Below are positions 8,003 through 16,661 of a stretch of 60,004 nt of DNA, piece by piece. Position 1 is the first letter of the stretch. Each line of letters opens with the position of its first letter. This stretch comes from Mucilaginibacter sp. (GTDB taxonomy: Bacteria > Bacteroidota > Bacteroidia > Sphingobacteriales > Sphingobacteriaceae), in contig JAUCSE010000067.1 in the NCBI GenBank assembly GCA_030445275.1, positions 1-60,004 on the forward strand, given 5' to 3'. The notes beneath the pieces were generated by a model. The model searched no databases. It was not told where the DNA came from and was given only the letters and a program-made list of their open reading frames with translations. The position numbers and the translations under genes are program-made.

Positions 8003-8215
8003 ATGAAAAATTCATTCAAACTAGGCTTATTAGCCTTAGCTATTGCTACTTCATTTGCAGCTTGTAAAGGTAACTCTTCTGCTTCAGGTGCTGATTCAGC
8101 CAAAATGGACTCTGCTAAAATGGATTCAGCTAAAATGGATACTGCTTCTAAAATGGGCGCTGCTGTAGATTCAGCTAAAGCTGACTCAGCAAAAAAAGAC
8201 ACTACTAAAAAATAA
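8003..8215 (+). CDS. Small lipoprotein with DSAKM repeats, copy 2
   Basis: The 70-residue product is a paralogue of the preceding gene. The signal peptide MKNSFKLGLLALAIATSFAA-C differs by a few residues. The mature part has DSAKM DSAKM DSAKM DTASKM units and ends in KKDTTKK. Repeat number and the residue following AK differ from copy 1, so the repeats have diverged or been re-amplified since duplication. A strong terminator follows. Function unknown. Confidence 0.85.
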   Translation: MKNSFKLGLLALAIATSFAACKGNSSASGADSAKMDSAKMDSAKMDTASKMGAAVDSAKADSAKKDTTKK

Positions 8216-8240
8216 GAAAAGTAAGATTACATTTTTTATT

Positions 8241-8272
8241 AAAAAACGCCCCGGTTTCGGGGCGTTTTTTTT
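8241..8272. terminator. Strong bidirectional terminator
   Basis: AAAAAACGCCCCG (8241-8253), loop GTTT, CGGGGCGTTTTTT (8258-8270). The perfect GC-rich stem with T runs on both strands serves lipoprotein copy 2 on the plus strand and the small gene 8275-8439 on the minus strand. Confidence 0.9.
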
Positions 8273-8274
8273 CT

Positions 8275-8439
8275 TTATCTTCCCCTAAACAAAGAGATCA
8301 ACCATATAATAACCAAAATAACTACAATAACAGATATAATGCCCACAACAGCGCCGGCCTTAAATATCCCCTCAATTACAGAACAGCCGCTCATGGCAAA
8401 CATGGCCATTACGATCAATAACAAATGTGCGTTTTTCAT
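8275..8439 (-). CDS. 54-residue membrane lipoprotein
   Basis: Translation of the minus strand gives a product starting MKNAHLLLIVMAMFAMSGC, a lipoprotein signal with lipobox MSGC, followed by SVIEGIFKAG and a hydrophobic segment of about 20 residues (residues 31-51) ending FRGR. Bacteroidota genomes carry many such short proteins (lipobox, S-V-I-x-G-I-F-K-A-G, one membrane helix), sometimes mislabelled as phosphatidate cytidylyltransferase. A convergent terminator lies just beyond the stop. Function unknown. The recognisable pattern supports a real gene despite its size. Confidence 0.75.
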   Translation of the reverse strand: MKNAHLLLIVMAMFAMSGCSVIEGIFKAGAVVGIISVIVVILVIIWLISLFRGR

Positions 8440-8961
8440 AGTGACAGTTTAAACAGTTAGAACTTTCAATATACTTACTAAAGTATTTTTGCTCCAAATA
8501 CCAATACAATTATCAGACCTCTTTAACAAAGCCTCACCTGCTTTTGTTATTATTTTTTTGTCCGGCTATACTTTAAAGCATTGTTATCACCATTTCAGGA
8601 TTTCAGAAAACATTTTGCATTGATCATATAAAAATGCTTTAATCAAACTTTTTTTATGATTTATAAAACAAATGATCCATTATTTCATTATTATATAAAA
8701 ATATCTATCCAAGCATCCATAATACACAATTATAAATAAATAATTATATTAATATTCAAAATACACATTACAATATTTACAATTTCCCTATACTTAATCA
8801 TAGAATAATTAGAGATAATTAAAAATATTAACCGTTACAAAAATAAAAACTCAAATTCCATACCTAAAAGCCATGTTTTTATCATTTTTTTAGCCAAATA
8901 AAATTATTTTGAGTAAATTAGCGCTATCTATTTAATAATACATATACTATATAATAATAAT
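8440..8961. other. AT-rich gap without recognised features
   Basis: This 522-base stretch is strongly AT-rich. I see no convincing ORF, RNA structure or repeat in it. It presumably contains the promoters of the flanking divergent small genes. Confidence 0.4.
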
Positions 8962-9183
8962 ATGATTATAGAAATACAACCAAACATCCAATGCGAAAAC
9001 TGCATTAAATGTGGTGCCAGACCACACGTTGAACAAGATAAAAGATATTGGGTAATTACCTGCCCAAATAAAGACTGCAAAAACTTTGTAAAAGAGGAAT
9101 TTTTTAACATCAATGCCTGGAACAGGCTAAATAAAAATAACTCAAATTTAAATCACGACCAGGCGTTTAAAAGAACAGCTTAA
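8962..9183 (+). CDS. Small Lar-like zinc-ribbon protein, copy A
   Basis: The 73-residue product has CENCIKCGARP (residues 11-21), then YWVITCPNKDC (about residues 29-39) and ends its core with INAWNRLN. The cysteine spacing and the closing W-N-R match the Lar/restriction-alleviation zinc-ribbon pattern (CPxCG...CP.C....AWNRR). A paralogue with the same CxxCxxCGARP...E.DK...CPN...WNR.N order is at 50428-50664. Lar of phage Rac modulates type I restriction, but members of this broad family are mostly uncharacterised, so no function is claimed. The surroundings are AT-rich. Confidence 0.7.
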   Translation: MIIEIQPNIQCENCIKCGARPHVEQDKRYWVITCPNKDCKNFVKEEFFNINAWNRLNKNNSNLNHDQAFKRTA

Positions 9184-9279
9184 GCCCCTAAGTTGCTTTA
9201 TTAAGTATCCTAAAATAATTACATAAAATTTCGCGGGCTTTTCAGACGGATAAGTATTTTTACAGGCTACTGATAAGCT

Positions 9280-10782
9280 ATGTTTAATTCTATTTTCTCC
9301 ATAAATAATGCAACCGTAAGATTTTTGACCAATACCCTGTTCAAAAATCTTACATTCAAAATAAACAAAGGCGAAAACTGGGCACTGATAGGCGAAAGCG
9401 GTTCAGGCAAAAGCGCCCTATTGCAAACCATTGCCGGACGATTTAACATTACTGGTGGCACGGTTACTTACCATTTTGAGGACGAACTTATAAAATCCCA
9501 ATCCAACAACGGTATTAGTGTTAATAACAAACTGATAGCGCTTGTTGAACCCAAACATCATTTCAGGAATCTATCAAACACAACCGACTTTTATTACCAG
9601 CAGCGTTATAACTCATCTGACTCTGAAGATGCTTTAACTGTTAATGACTATTTGCTGTCAATTAAAAGCATTCCGCGTGAAGGCGCCCATTGGACATTTG
9701 ACACAACCCTCACACTACTGAATCTGAATGGTTTACGCGACAAACAGTTAATAAAACTATCAAACGGCGAAACCAAACGTTTAATGCTAGCCGCCGCCTT
9801 GATCAAGAATCCTGTACTGCTATTATTGGATAATCCATTAACCGGACTTGATGTAAAAACAAGACAGGAATTTAATGGCATTATTGAGCAGATCACAGCA
9901 TCGGGCATAAGCCTGATCATGGCCACATCGGTACACGAAATACCTGCTGCCATTAGCCATATAGCCGTTTTAAAACAAGGCACCATTATTCATCAAACCA
10001 CCAAAGCTGAATTTAAGGCCGATCAGTTTGAAACCACTACAACTGACAGCATTGATACCAAAGAACTGAGCAGTCTGCTAAATATTAATAAAAACCCGGT
10101 TACCTACAACTGGATAGTAAAAATGGATGAGGTGCACATCAGGTATGGCGATAAAATTATATTGGATGATGTAAACTGGCAAATAAAAACAGGCGACAAA
10201 TGGGCGCTGCTTGGGCCAAACGGCGCAGGTAAGTCAACCTTGCTCAGTTTAATAAATGGCGATAATCCGCAAGCCTATGCCAACAACATTATTTTATTTG
10301 ATAAAAAACGTGGCACCGGTGAAAGTATCTGGGATATAAAAAAGAAGATAGGTTTTGTATCGCCCGAGCTGCACCAGTATTTCCCTACCGATAACAGTTG
10401 CCTGCAGGTAATTGAATCGGGGTATCATGATACCCTGGGCCTCTTTAGGCCAAGCAACAATGAACGGGCTGCGATAGCGCTACGTTGGATGAAGGCTTTG
10501 GAAATTGATCAGTATGCACGTACATTACTTAAAAACATACCGGCCAGCGCCCAGCGTTTATGCCTGCTTGCCAGGGCGCTTATCAAAAACCCTACCCTGC
10601 TTATTTTTGACGAGCCCTGCCAGGGTATGGACGATCATCAGCAGCTCCATTTTAAAAACCTGGTTGATACCATATGCCGACTAAGCAACGTAAGCCTGAT
10701 TTATGTAACCCATTATCAACACGAAATACCCAATAGCGTTGATAAAGTGCTGCACCTGGATAAAGGAAAACTGGTGAGTTAA
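9280..10782 (+). CDS. Double-ATPase ABC protein, ModF/YlmA-like
   Basis: The 500-residue protein has two ABC ATPase domains. Domain 1 has Walker A GESGSGKSAL (about residues 38-47) and the signature LSNGETKRLMLA with Walker B VLLLLDNP. Domain 2 (from about residue 275) has Walker A GPNGAGKSTLL and Walker B LLIFDEP; its signature region reads IPASAQRLCLLARAL, so the canonical LSGGQ is degraded. There are no membrane segments and no permease gene nearby. The order and spacing fit the ModF/PhrA group rather than ABC-F translation factors, but the linker is not diagnostic. The physiological role is unclear. Confidence 0.82.
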   Translation: MFNSIFSINNATVRFLTNTLFKNLTFKINKGENWALIGESGSGKSALLQTIAGRFNITGGTVTYHFEDELIKSQSNNGISVNNKLIALVEPKHHFRNLSNTTDFYYQQRYNSSDSEDALTVNDYLLSIKSIPREGAHWTFDTTLTLLNLNGLRDKQLIKLSNGETKRLMLAAALIKNPVLLLLDNPLTGLDVKTRQEFNGIIEQITASGISLIMATSVHEIPAAISHIAVLKQGTIIHQTTKAEFKADQFETTTTDSIDTKELSSLLNINKNPVTYNWIVKMDEVHIRYGDKIILDDVNWQIKTGDKWALLGPNGAGKSTLLSLINGDNPQAYANNIILFDKKRGTGESIWDIKKKIGFVSPELHQYFPTDNSCLQVIESGYHDTLGLFRPSNNERAAIALRWMKALEIDQYARTLLKNIPASAQRLCLLARALIKNPTLLIFDEPCQGMDDHQQLHFKNLVDTICRLSNVSLIYVTHYQHEIPNSVDKVLHLDKGKLVS

Positions 10783-10916
10783 TTGGAATTCCTAATTTAG
10801 GGTAAAGCCACGCCATATTTATTCTGATGAACAACTAAACGGGATAAACTTTTACGTTGAACCATTCTATTTGTTCATTTTTTTAAACTCTCCGAACTTT
10901 ATTAAAAAGCACACGT

Positions 10917-10936
10917 ATAATCAGTATATTGATTAT
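10917..10936. promoter_or_regulatory. Near-palindrome upstream of the T9SS protein gene
   Basis: ATAATCAGTATATTGATTAT is palindromic except for one internal pair and ends 31 bases before the chosen start of the large secreted protein. It could be an operator, but AT-rich palindromes are common and there is no further support. Confidence 0.3.
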
Positions 10937-10967
10937 AAATATCCCTGCTGTCTTACTCCTGTGTTTT

Positions 10968-13900
10968 ATGAAAAGCTTATTACGTTATTTGATATTGTTT
11001 TTGGTTTTAATTTGCTTGCTGAGGGGAAAGGTAAGAGCGACAACCTATGATTGGATAGGTAATGCTTCAAGTGGCAGTAAAACAGATTGGAATAATCCAA
11101 AAAATTGGCAGAATCCGGCCCTTTTATTCCCCATAACCCCAACGGTTCCTCCTGGTCCGGGCGATGATGTTCATATTGGCCTCCTTTCATTTACTAATCC
11201 GCCTACTGTCACGTCAACAAATGTCACTGCAGTATGTGCCTCAATAACGATTGGGTCTTTATTGCCTTCTTTGTCACCTAACGCACTTCCTTTAACCATA
11301 GATGGCAATTTACAAGTATTTGGACCAATAATCATGACACCCTCAGTTGTTATAAGTTACACAACTTTAATTCAAGGTGCCGGGGTACTTAGTTGTACTT
11401 CTGTACAAGTGGGTACTACTGCCCTACTCGTTTCTTTATTAAACTTTAGTACTACTTTAACTCTAAAATCAACAATAGCACAATTTAACATATCAGGAGG
11501 GGTAATTGTTACTACAGCTAGTCTTCTTATAGGAAAAGTAGATGGCCTTTTTACGCTCCAAGATGGAGTTACAACTATTAAAGGCAAAATTTTAACTCAG
11601 GGTGTTGGCCTTCTTGCTCTTTCAGCCGTCAATCCAAGATTCAGCATTGATATGCCTGCAGGAACAACGGCATCCGCTACCTTACAGCTAACCAATGCAG
11701 ACCCAATTGATCCCGCAAGTCTTACAGGGTCCATTGATTTTTTCAACAATACAGGTGGCACAGGTGTAAGTACAGTTAATTATTCTGGCCTTAATGATCA
11801 AGTTATTCATACTAACACCACACCATCATTAGATGCGGGCCCATCAACATATCAAAATTTAATAATCTCAGGAACGGGTACCAAAACAATAAATGGAGGT
11901 AACTTAACTATTGGCACTGATTTTACAACACTTACCGCAACACCCGGAACAACTTCAACAACTGTTTCATTTAACTTGAACAACCCCATTACAACAATTG
12001 GAGGCAAATGGACCAATAATGCATCTACCACCATTACAGGTGGCACCGGTAACACAACACTTGCCGGTAAATTAAGCAATGCGGGTGCTATCAATATGGC
12101 ATCAGGTAATTTGACAATAGGCGGCAATTATGATAATTCGGGTGCTTTTGTACAAGCTGCTGTTAAAAGTGACCCCACTAGCGGTACTCCTACTAATACT
12201 ACTTTTTTCACCACTCCATCAGCCGCATTAACGGGTAATACCGGGAATTCAACCGCGTTTAATAATCTTGTATTTACAGGTGGCTCAGGCGCTACACCAT
12301 CAATAACAGGTATAGGCTCTTTTTCAGTGTCAAGCGTGGGTATATTACAAATAAAAACGGCAGGAACAACACTTACATCAACAAACGGAGTGTTAACATT
12401 AAAATCAGATGCCAATGGGTCGGCTTCAGTAGCTCCATTACCAAGTAGTACAACCACTATCACGGGCAATATAAATGTACAACGCTATGCTGTAGGTGGT
12501 GCCGGACGCAGAAACTACCGCTTACTTTCAAGTCCGGTAAATCAATCTACCATAAATGGATTACCTGCCTATGGCTTTATCGACCTTCAGGCAACCACAA
12601 TGATAAGCGGATATGGTGCAGTTGGCGCCTATAATGGTTCACTTACTCCTCCCTCCAATGCATTTGATCTTACCCCTTTAGGCAATCCATCTGTATTTTT
12701 TTATTATGAACCAGATGCTGATCCAATAAATCAGATGATATCAAAGAGCGATTATAAAGGAATAAACTCCATTAATGAGCGGTTCCCGATCGGCAATGGT
12801 TTTTTATTCTTTTTCAGAGGCGACAGAACAATCAATGGCTTAAATGGTATAGCTAAAACCTCTACTGCATCTACCCCTCAAAATACTACTATGAACTTTT
12901 TAGGCAACCTTAACCAAGGACCTATTAATGTCAATATACCCACCAATCCAACTGCTACTGTTAATGGCAATATTGTATACATTACACCTACTACTGCTGT
13001 TTCTCCTACATTTTCTTATACTGTACATACACCAGCTAATGATGGTTTGCATCTGATAGGTAACCCCTACGCCTGCGCTATAGACTTAGAAGGCATCACG
13101 CTTACAAACAGTTCAAATAATATTTATATGTTAAACAACTCCGGAACCTTTGGCGTTTACCAAAAAGGCACCCCAACCGGCTCATTAAATAATGGAGTAG
13201 GCAGGTTTGTACTTTCAGGACAGGGCTTTTTCATACAAGGAAACTCTTCGGCGGCAAGCGTAAGTTTTAGCGAAACTTGTAAGGCTACTACCTTTTCATC
13301 ATCCTTAGTTCCTACAACATTTGCTGTTGCCAAACCAACAATATTTGCAGTTAGCAAAATGCAAACCAATAACGTTCAGCAATCAGAAGATGCCGTTCCA
13401 ACATCTACACCACATATCATGAGTATTTCCCTTACCCTTGATTCGGTTAACAATAATGAAACAACGATACAGTTTGGTGAAAAAACAGCTAAAAATAGTT
13501 TTGACAGACAGGAAGATGCTTATTATATGAGCGGCCCCGCTCAAACTACCTTCTTAGCAAGCTATACCAAAGATAATCAGCCATGCCTTATTAACCATAT
13601 GGGTAGCTTAGATAGTATTAAAACAATTCCATTATATGCAGAAGGACAAAAAGACGGTTTATATACATTCAAGTTTACTGGCGCATCGGCTATTGATCAG
13701 CGCTATAAGTTTTATTTAGTAGATAATTTCAAGAAAGATTCACTTGACCTTTCGGCAAATGATGTATATAACTTTAATATACAACGTTCAAATACTCAAA
13801 CATTTGGCGCCACACGTTTTATCCTTGTAAGGCATGATAGTGGCCTGCATTACAATTTACTTACTTTCAATGGCACTAAACAAAACAACGCTGTTGCCCT

Positions 13901-14381
13901 TAGCTGGAAAACTGAATATGAAGGTGATTATACCAATTTTCTTTTACAACGCAGCACTGATGAAGGTAAAAGCTATACTATTATAGATTCAGTGAAAGCA
14001 AACGGATCTGGTACTTATGCTTTTATTGATAATAAAGCAAATGATGGAACAAACCAATACCGGCTAGTTCAAAATGTAGGGGCCGATGCCAGCAGATTTT
14101 CAAACATTGTTATCGCTGATTTCCTGGGCCTTAGTAAATTCAAAGTATACCCAAATCCGGCTATCGATATCATTAAGGTAGATTTTGATGCCCCTGCCGA
14201 TGTTACATTCCTAACTGTAAAAATATATAACATTAATGGGCGCGTGGTGGGCAATATCAAAACAACGACAAGTAAAACATCAAGTCAGGATGTGAGCCAG
14301 CTACCTCGTGGCACCTATATAATTAAAGTTAGCGGGGATAATAACAAACTTTATGGTACAAAAAAATTTATAAAACTATAA
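10968..14381 (+). CDS. Large type IX secretion substrate, beta-rich surface protein
   Basis: The product is 1137 residues from the ATG at 10968, which directly precedes a signal peptide (KSLLRYLILFLVLICLL...); the frame is open from a TTG at 10929, but that adds no signal-like sequence. Residues about 30-480 are Thr/Gly/Asn-rich with repeated GGKWTNN.../GGNYDNSG-like units suggesting a beta-helix or stacked beta repeats. A Fn3-like region (NAVALSWKTEYEGDYTNFLLQRS) precedes the last 80 residues, which form a type A sorting domain (FKVYPNPAIDIIKVDF ... PRGTYIIKVSG...KKFIKL) recognised by the type IX secretion system. It should be exported to the cell surface or medium. The ligand or activity is unknown. 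Confidence 0.88.
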   Translation: MKSLLRYLILFLVLICLLRGKVRATTYDWIGNASSGSKTDWNNPKNWQNPALLFPITPTVPPGPGDDVHIGLLSFTNPPTVTSTNVTAVCASITIGSLLPSLSPNALPLTIDGNLQVFGPIIMTPSVVISYTTLIQGAGVLSCTSVQVGTTALLVSLLNFSTTLTLKSTIAQFNISGGVIVTTASLLIGKVDGLFTLQDGVTTIKGKILTQGVGLLALSAVNPRFSIDMPAGTTASATLQLTNADPIDPASLTGSIDFFNNTGGTGVSTVNYSGLNDQVIHTNTTPSLDAGPSTYQNLIISGTGTKTINGGNLTIGTDFTTLTATPGTTSTTVSFNLNNPITTIGGKWTNNASTTITGGTGNTTLAGKLSNAGAINMASGNLTIGGNYDNSGAFVQAAVKSDPTSGTPTNTTFFTTPSAALTGNTGNSTAFNNLVFTGGSGATPSITGIGSFSVSSVGILQIKTAGTTLTSTNGVLTLKSDANGSASVAPLPSSTTTITGNINVQRYAVGGAGRRNYRLLSSPVNQSTINGLPAYGFIDLQATTMISGYGAVGAYNGSLTPPSNAFDLTPLGNPSVFFYYEPDADPINQMISKSDYKGINSINERFPIGNGFLFFFRGDRTINGLNGIAKTSTASTPQNTTMNFLGNLNQGPINVNIPTNPTATVNGNIVYITPTTAVSPTFSYTVHTPANDGLHLIGNPYACAIDLEGITLTNSSNNIYMLNNSGTFGVYQKGTPTGSLNNGVGRFVLSGQGFFIQGNSSAASVSFSETCKATTFSSSLVPTTFAVAKPTIFAVSKMQTNNVQQSEDAVPTSTPHIMSISLTLDSVNNNETTIQFGEKTAKNSFDRQEDAYYMSGPAQTTFLASYTKDNQPCLINHMGSLDSIKTIPLYAEGQKDGLYTFKFTGASAIDQRYKFYLVDNFKKDSLDLSANDVYNFNIQRSNTQTFGATRFILVRHDSGLHYNLLTFNGTKQNNAVALSWKTEYEGDYTNFLLQRSTDEGKSYTIIDSVKANGSGTYAFIDNKANDGTNQYRLVQNVGADASRFSNIVIADFLGLSKFKVYPNPAIDIIKVDFDAPADVTFLTVKIYNINGRVVGNIKTTTSKTSSQDVSQLPRGTYIIKVSGDNNKLYGTKKFIKL

Positions 14382-14398
14382 TATCTTCAAACATCCCA

Positions 14399-14620
14399 AT
14401 GAAAAAAGTATTCTATTATATAATTACTACTGTTGCATTTTTCGTACTAAGCACCATTTCGGTACTTGCGCAACCAGGGAGTGGAGGAGGGGGCACACCA
14501 CCCTGTGACCCTGACGACCCTGTCTGCCCCCTTGACACCTGGGTAATTGTCTTGGTAATCATAGCCGTTATCTTTACCGCCATCCACTTACACCGCAAAC
14601 AAAAATCCCTTCAGGCTTAA
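14399..14620 (+). CDS. Small signal-peptide protein with C-terminal membrane anchor (PID-CTERM-like)
   Basis: The 73-residue product has a signal peptide (MKKVFYYIITTVAFFVLSTI...ALAQ), a Gly-rich then Asp/Cys/Pro-rich linker (CDPDDPVCPLDTW), a hydrophobic helix (about residues 48-64) and a basic tail (HLHRKQK). The P-L-D-x motif just before the terminal helix resembles the PID-CTERM sorting signal of Bacteroidota, though the usual P-I-D-G-G is not exact. It starts 17 bases after the T9SS protein, so they are probably co-transcribed. The stop codon lies inside the terminator hairpin. Confidence 0.75.
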   Translation: MKKVFYYIITTVAFFVLSTISVLAQPGSGGGGTPPCDPDDPVCPLDTWVIVLVIIAVIFTAIHLHRKQKSLQA

Positions 14621-14645
14621 ACCTGAAGGGATCTAAATATTTTTA
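14605..14645 (+). terminator. Terminator of the T9SS protein operon
   Basis: ATCCCTTCAGG (14605-14615), a short loop and ACCTGAAGGGAT (14621-14632) form a strong stem followed by an AT-rich tract with TTTTT at 14640-14644. It includes the stop codon of the small gene. Confidence 0.75.
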
Positions 14646-14660
14646 TAAGGGTTTACTACT

Positions 14661-15323
14661 TTATGCTCTTTTAACCGGTAATTGACTTAGTTGATTCAGT
14701 TGCAATTGTTTCAACACACCGTCAACCACTTTTGGTAGTTCGTCAAGAGTTCTTTTAGGGTTATGCAATTCACCTACACCAAATCCGCGCCATACTAAGC
14801 GGCGGGTATTACGATCGATGATATCAATGATCAGCGTACCTTCTTTATACGGAACGCGGACATAACCGCCGCCACCATATGGGTAACCCCAGCCACCCCA
14901 ACCACCATAACCACCCCAGCCACCATAGTAACCGTAAAATCCACGAGATCGCCAGCCCCAGCCCCAACCCCAGCCGCCAAAACCTCCCCAGCCCCAACCA
15001 CCATAGTAAGATGGGTAAAACTCAGTTTTAACACCCCGGCCTGTTATTGTAGAGTAACTTACCAACAGATCGGGATTATTTTCCTGTAAGCGGAGTCCTT
15101 TGGTTTGTAGTGCGCTAATAGTGGCATCTTTCACTCTTTCGTCAGCAATCTCCTTTTTCACAACACCACCAGCCTTGGTGCTTGTCTCTGGAGGCAACCA
15201 GGCAAATGTACGGTAAGATGAAAGATCGGTTTTGTTACGGGCTGCGGTGTAATAGTTATAGCTGCTGCAAGCAGACAGGGTGGCGATCAGCAATATCAGC
15301 CCTGTATAAATAGCTCTTTTCAT
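14661..15323 (-). CDS. DUF4136 lipoprotein with Gly/Trp/Tyr-rich insert
   Basis: From the ATG at 15321-15323 the product is 220 residues with a lipoprotein signal (MKRAIYTGLILLIATLSAC). The N-terminal part (SYRTFAWLPPET, RVKDATISALQTKGLRLQENNPDLLVSY) and the C-terminal part (GTLIIDIIDRNTRRLVWRGFG ... VVDGVLKQL) match DUF4136. Between them about 45 residues consist almost only of G, W, Y, F and R. An upstream in-frame ATG at 15368 would put the signal peptide internally, so the later start is preferred. Likely periplasmic face of a membrane; function unknown. Confidence 0.85.
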   Translation of the reverse strand: MKRAIYTGLILLIATLSACSSYNYYTAARNKTDLSSYRTFAWLPPETSTKAGGVVKKEIADERVKDATISALQTKGLRLQENNPDLLVSYSTITGRGVKTEFYPSYYGGWGWGGFGGWGWGWGWRSRGFYGYYGGWGGYGGWGGWGYPYGGGGYVRVPYKEGTLIIDIIDRNTRRLVWRGFGVGELHNPKRTLDELPKVVDGVLKQLQLNQLSQLPVKRA

Positions 15324-15389
15324 AATATATTTACTCCCTTTATATTTAAGTATTAGACTATTGAACAAAGAAAGGTTTAATTTAAATAA

Positions 15390-15965
15390 TTATTTATTTA
15401 AATTAATTAATTGGGCATATAACTTTTCTGTGGGTAAACCTACAACGTTTGTATACGAGCCATTTATACGTTCGATACCGATTAATCCAATACGTTCCTG
15501 AATGCCATATGAGCCGGCTTTATCAAGCGGATTATATTCGGCTACGTAACTCCTGATCTCCTGATCGCTCAGTTTACGGAAAAATACTTCAGACACATCG
15601 AAAAAGTTATTGTATCGCTGTTTATGCAACAGGCAAACCCCGGTAATAACCTGGTGTACCTTGCCTGATAGTGTTTGCAGCATTTCAATGGCATGAGCAG
15701 GCGTTTCAGGCTTGCCTAATATCTTACCATCCACACAAACAATAGTGTCGGCAGTGAGCACTACTTCATCATCTCCTACTGTTTTATCAAATGCTTCGGC
15801 CTTTTTACGGGCTATATATACGGCAACTTCCTGTGGTGTTAGTCCATCAGGATATGATTCGTCCACCTCTTTTAACACAACCTCAAATTCCATATCCATC
15901 AGCCTGAGCAGCTCTTGCCTGCGTGGCGATTTTGATGCTAGGATAATTTTGGGAATGTTCTTCAT
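15390..15965 (-). CDS. maf: Maf family nucleotide pyrophosphatase
   Basis: The 191-residue protein opens with PKIILASKSPRRQELL, the Maf motif S-x-R-R that binds the nucleotide phosphates, and has VVLTADTIVCVDG (catalytic Asp region) and DKAGSYGIQERIG with the conserved K-A-G-x-Y-x-I. Maf proteins hydrolyse non-canonical or modified nucleoside triphosphates (dTTP/UTP/m5-type substrates, depending on subgroup). It heads in the same direction as the kdsC-like gene and the DUF2520 gene upstream, an order often seen in Bacteroidota, although here the iscX-ferredoxin pair lies in between. Confidence 0.93.
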   Translation of the reverse strand: MKNIPKIILASKSPRRQELLRLMDMEFEVVLKEVDESYPDGLTPQEVAVYIARKKAEAFDKTVGDDEVVLTADTIVCVDGKILGKPETPAHAIEMLQTLSGKVHQVITGVCLLHKQRYNNFFDVSEVFFRKLSDQEIRSYVAEYNPLDKAGSYGIQERIGLIGIERINGSYTNVVGLPTEKLYAQLINLNK

Positions 15966-16041
15966 TTGATAAAAGATTAATGGACGAAAGATAAAAGTAA
16001 AAGACCTTGGTCTATAGACTATGGTCCATGGTCGTAAATGA

Positions 16042-16563
16042 CTACCAACTATAAGCCTGTTCGCTCATCCACTTGTCCTGAACTTTAAGTACCTTTTCAA
16101 TAATATCACGGGCACAACCCTTACCACCACCATAAGGGGAAACATAAGCGCTTACCGCTTTTATTTCTTCCACAGCGTCGGCAGGGCAAACTGGTAAACC
16201 GGCCAGTTTCATTACCTCCAGATCAGGGATATCATCGCCCATGTATAAAACATTGGTGGCTATAATAGCCTTTTCTTCCAGGTATATTTTAAACCGCTGC
16301 GATTTGGTGTGCGTTCCCATATAAACATCCTGAATACCCAGGCTATTTAAACGGTAAATGGCACTTTTTGACCTACTGCCCGATATGGCGCATACATTAT
16401 AACCGCATTTAACGGCCAGCTGCAGGGCATAGCCATCTTTAATGTTAAAGGCCCGACTTTGCTCACCATTGTCGGTCACAAAAACAGAACCATCGGTTAG
16501 TACACCATCCACATCAAAAATAAATGTGGTTATATCTTTCAATTTTTGTAAAAATGATTCCAT
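16042..16563 (-). CDS. kdsC: HAD phosphatase, KDO 8-phosphate phosphatase-like (KdsC)
   Basis: The 173-residue protein is of the C0-type HAD family: FIFDVDGVLTDG gives the nucleophile D17 and acid/base D19, SGSRS is motif II, and LYMGDDIPDLEVM is the metal-binding motif IV. There is no cap domain, as expected for KdsC, which works as a tetramer. It removes the phosphate from KDO 8-phosphate in lipopolysaccharide core synthesis. The length and the GGGKGCARD C-terminal motif fit. Some members of this family act on other sugars, so the substrate is inferred. Confidence 0.88.
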   Translation of the reverse strand: MESFLQKLKDITTFIFDVDGVLTDGSVFVTDNGEQSRAFNIKDGYALQLAVKCGYNVCAISGSRSKSAIYRLNSLGIQDVYMGTHTKSQRFKIYLEEKAIIATNVLYMGDDIPDLEVMKLAGLPVCPADAVEEIKAVSAYVSPYGGGKGCARDIIEKVLKVQDKWMSEQAYSW

Positions 16564-16661
16564 TAAATTTATTTAGGGAATTTCACAGAATTATTGTGGA
16601 TAAGGCTAATTTGTTTTGAGATGTTATTCAAGCAAAACTCATTACGCTCAACTAAAAAGAA

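Noticed and set aside
8275..8439. Phosphatidate cytidylyltransferase, as such short proteins are sometimes labelled
   Set aside because: 54 residues with one helix cannot be that enzyme; the label is a known type of mis-annotation.
9280..10782. ABC-F translation factor or a full ABC importer
   Set aside because: No typical ABC-F linker was recognised and no permease or binding-protein gene is adjacent; ModF-like is the better fit.
10929..10967. Earlier TTG start of the T9SS protein
   Set aside because: It would put 13 residues before an otherwise ideal signal peptide.
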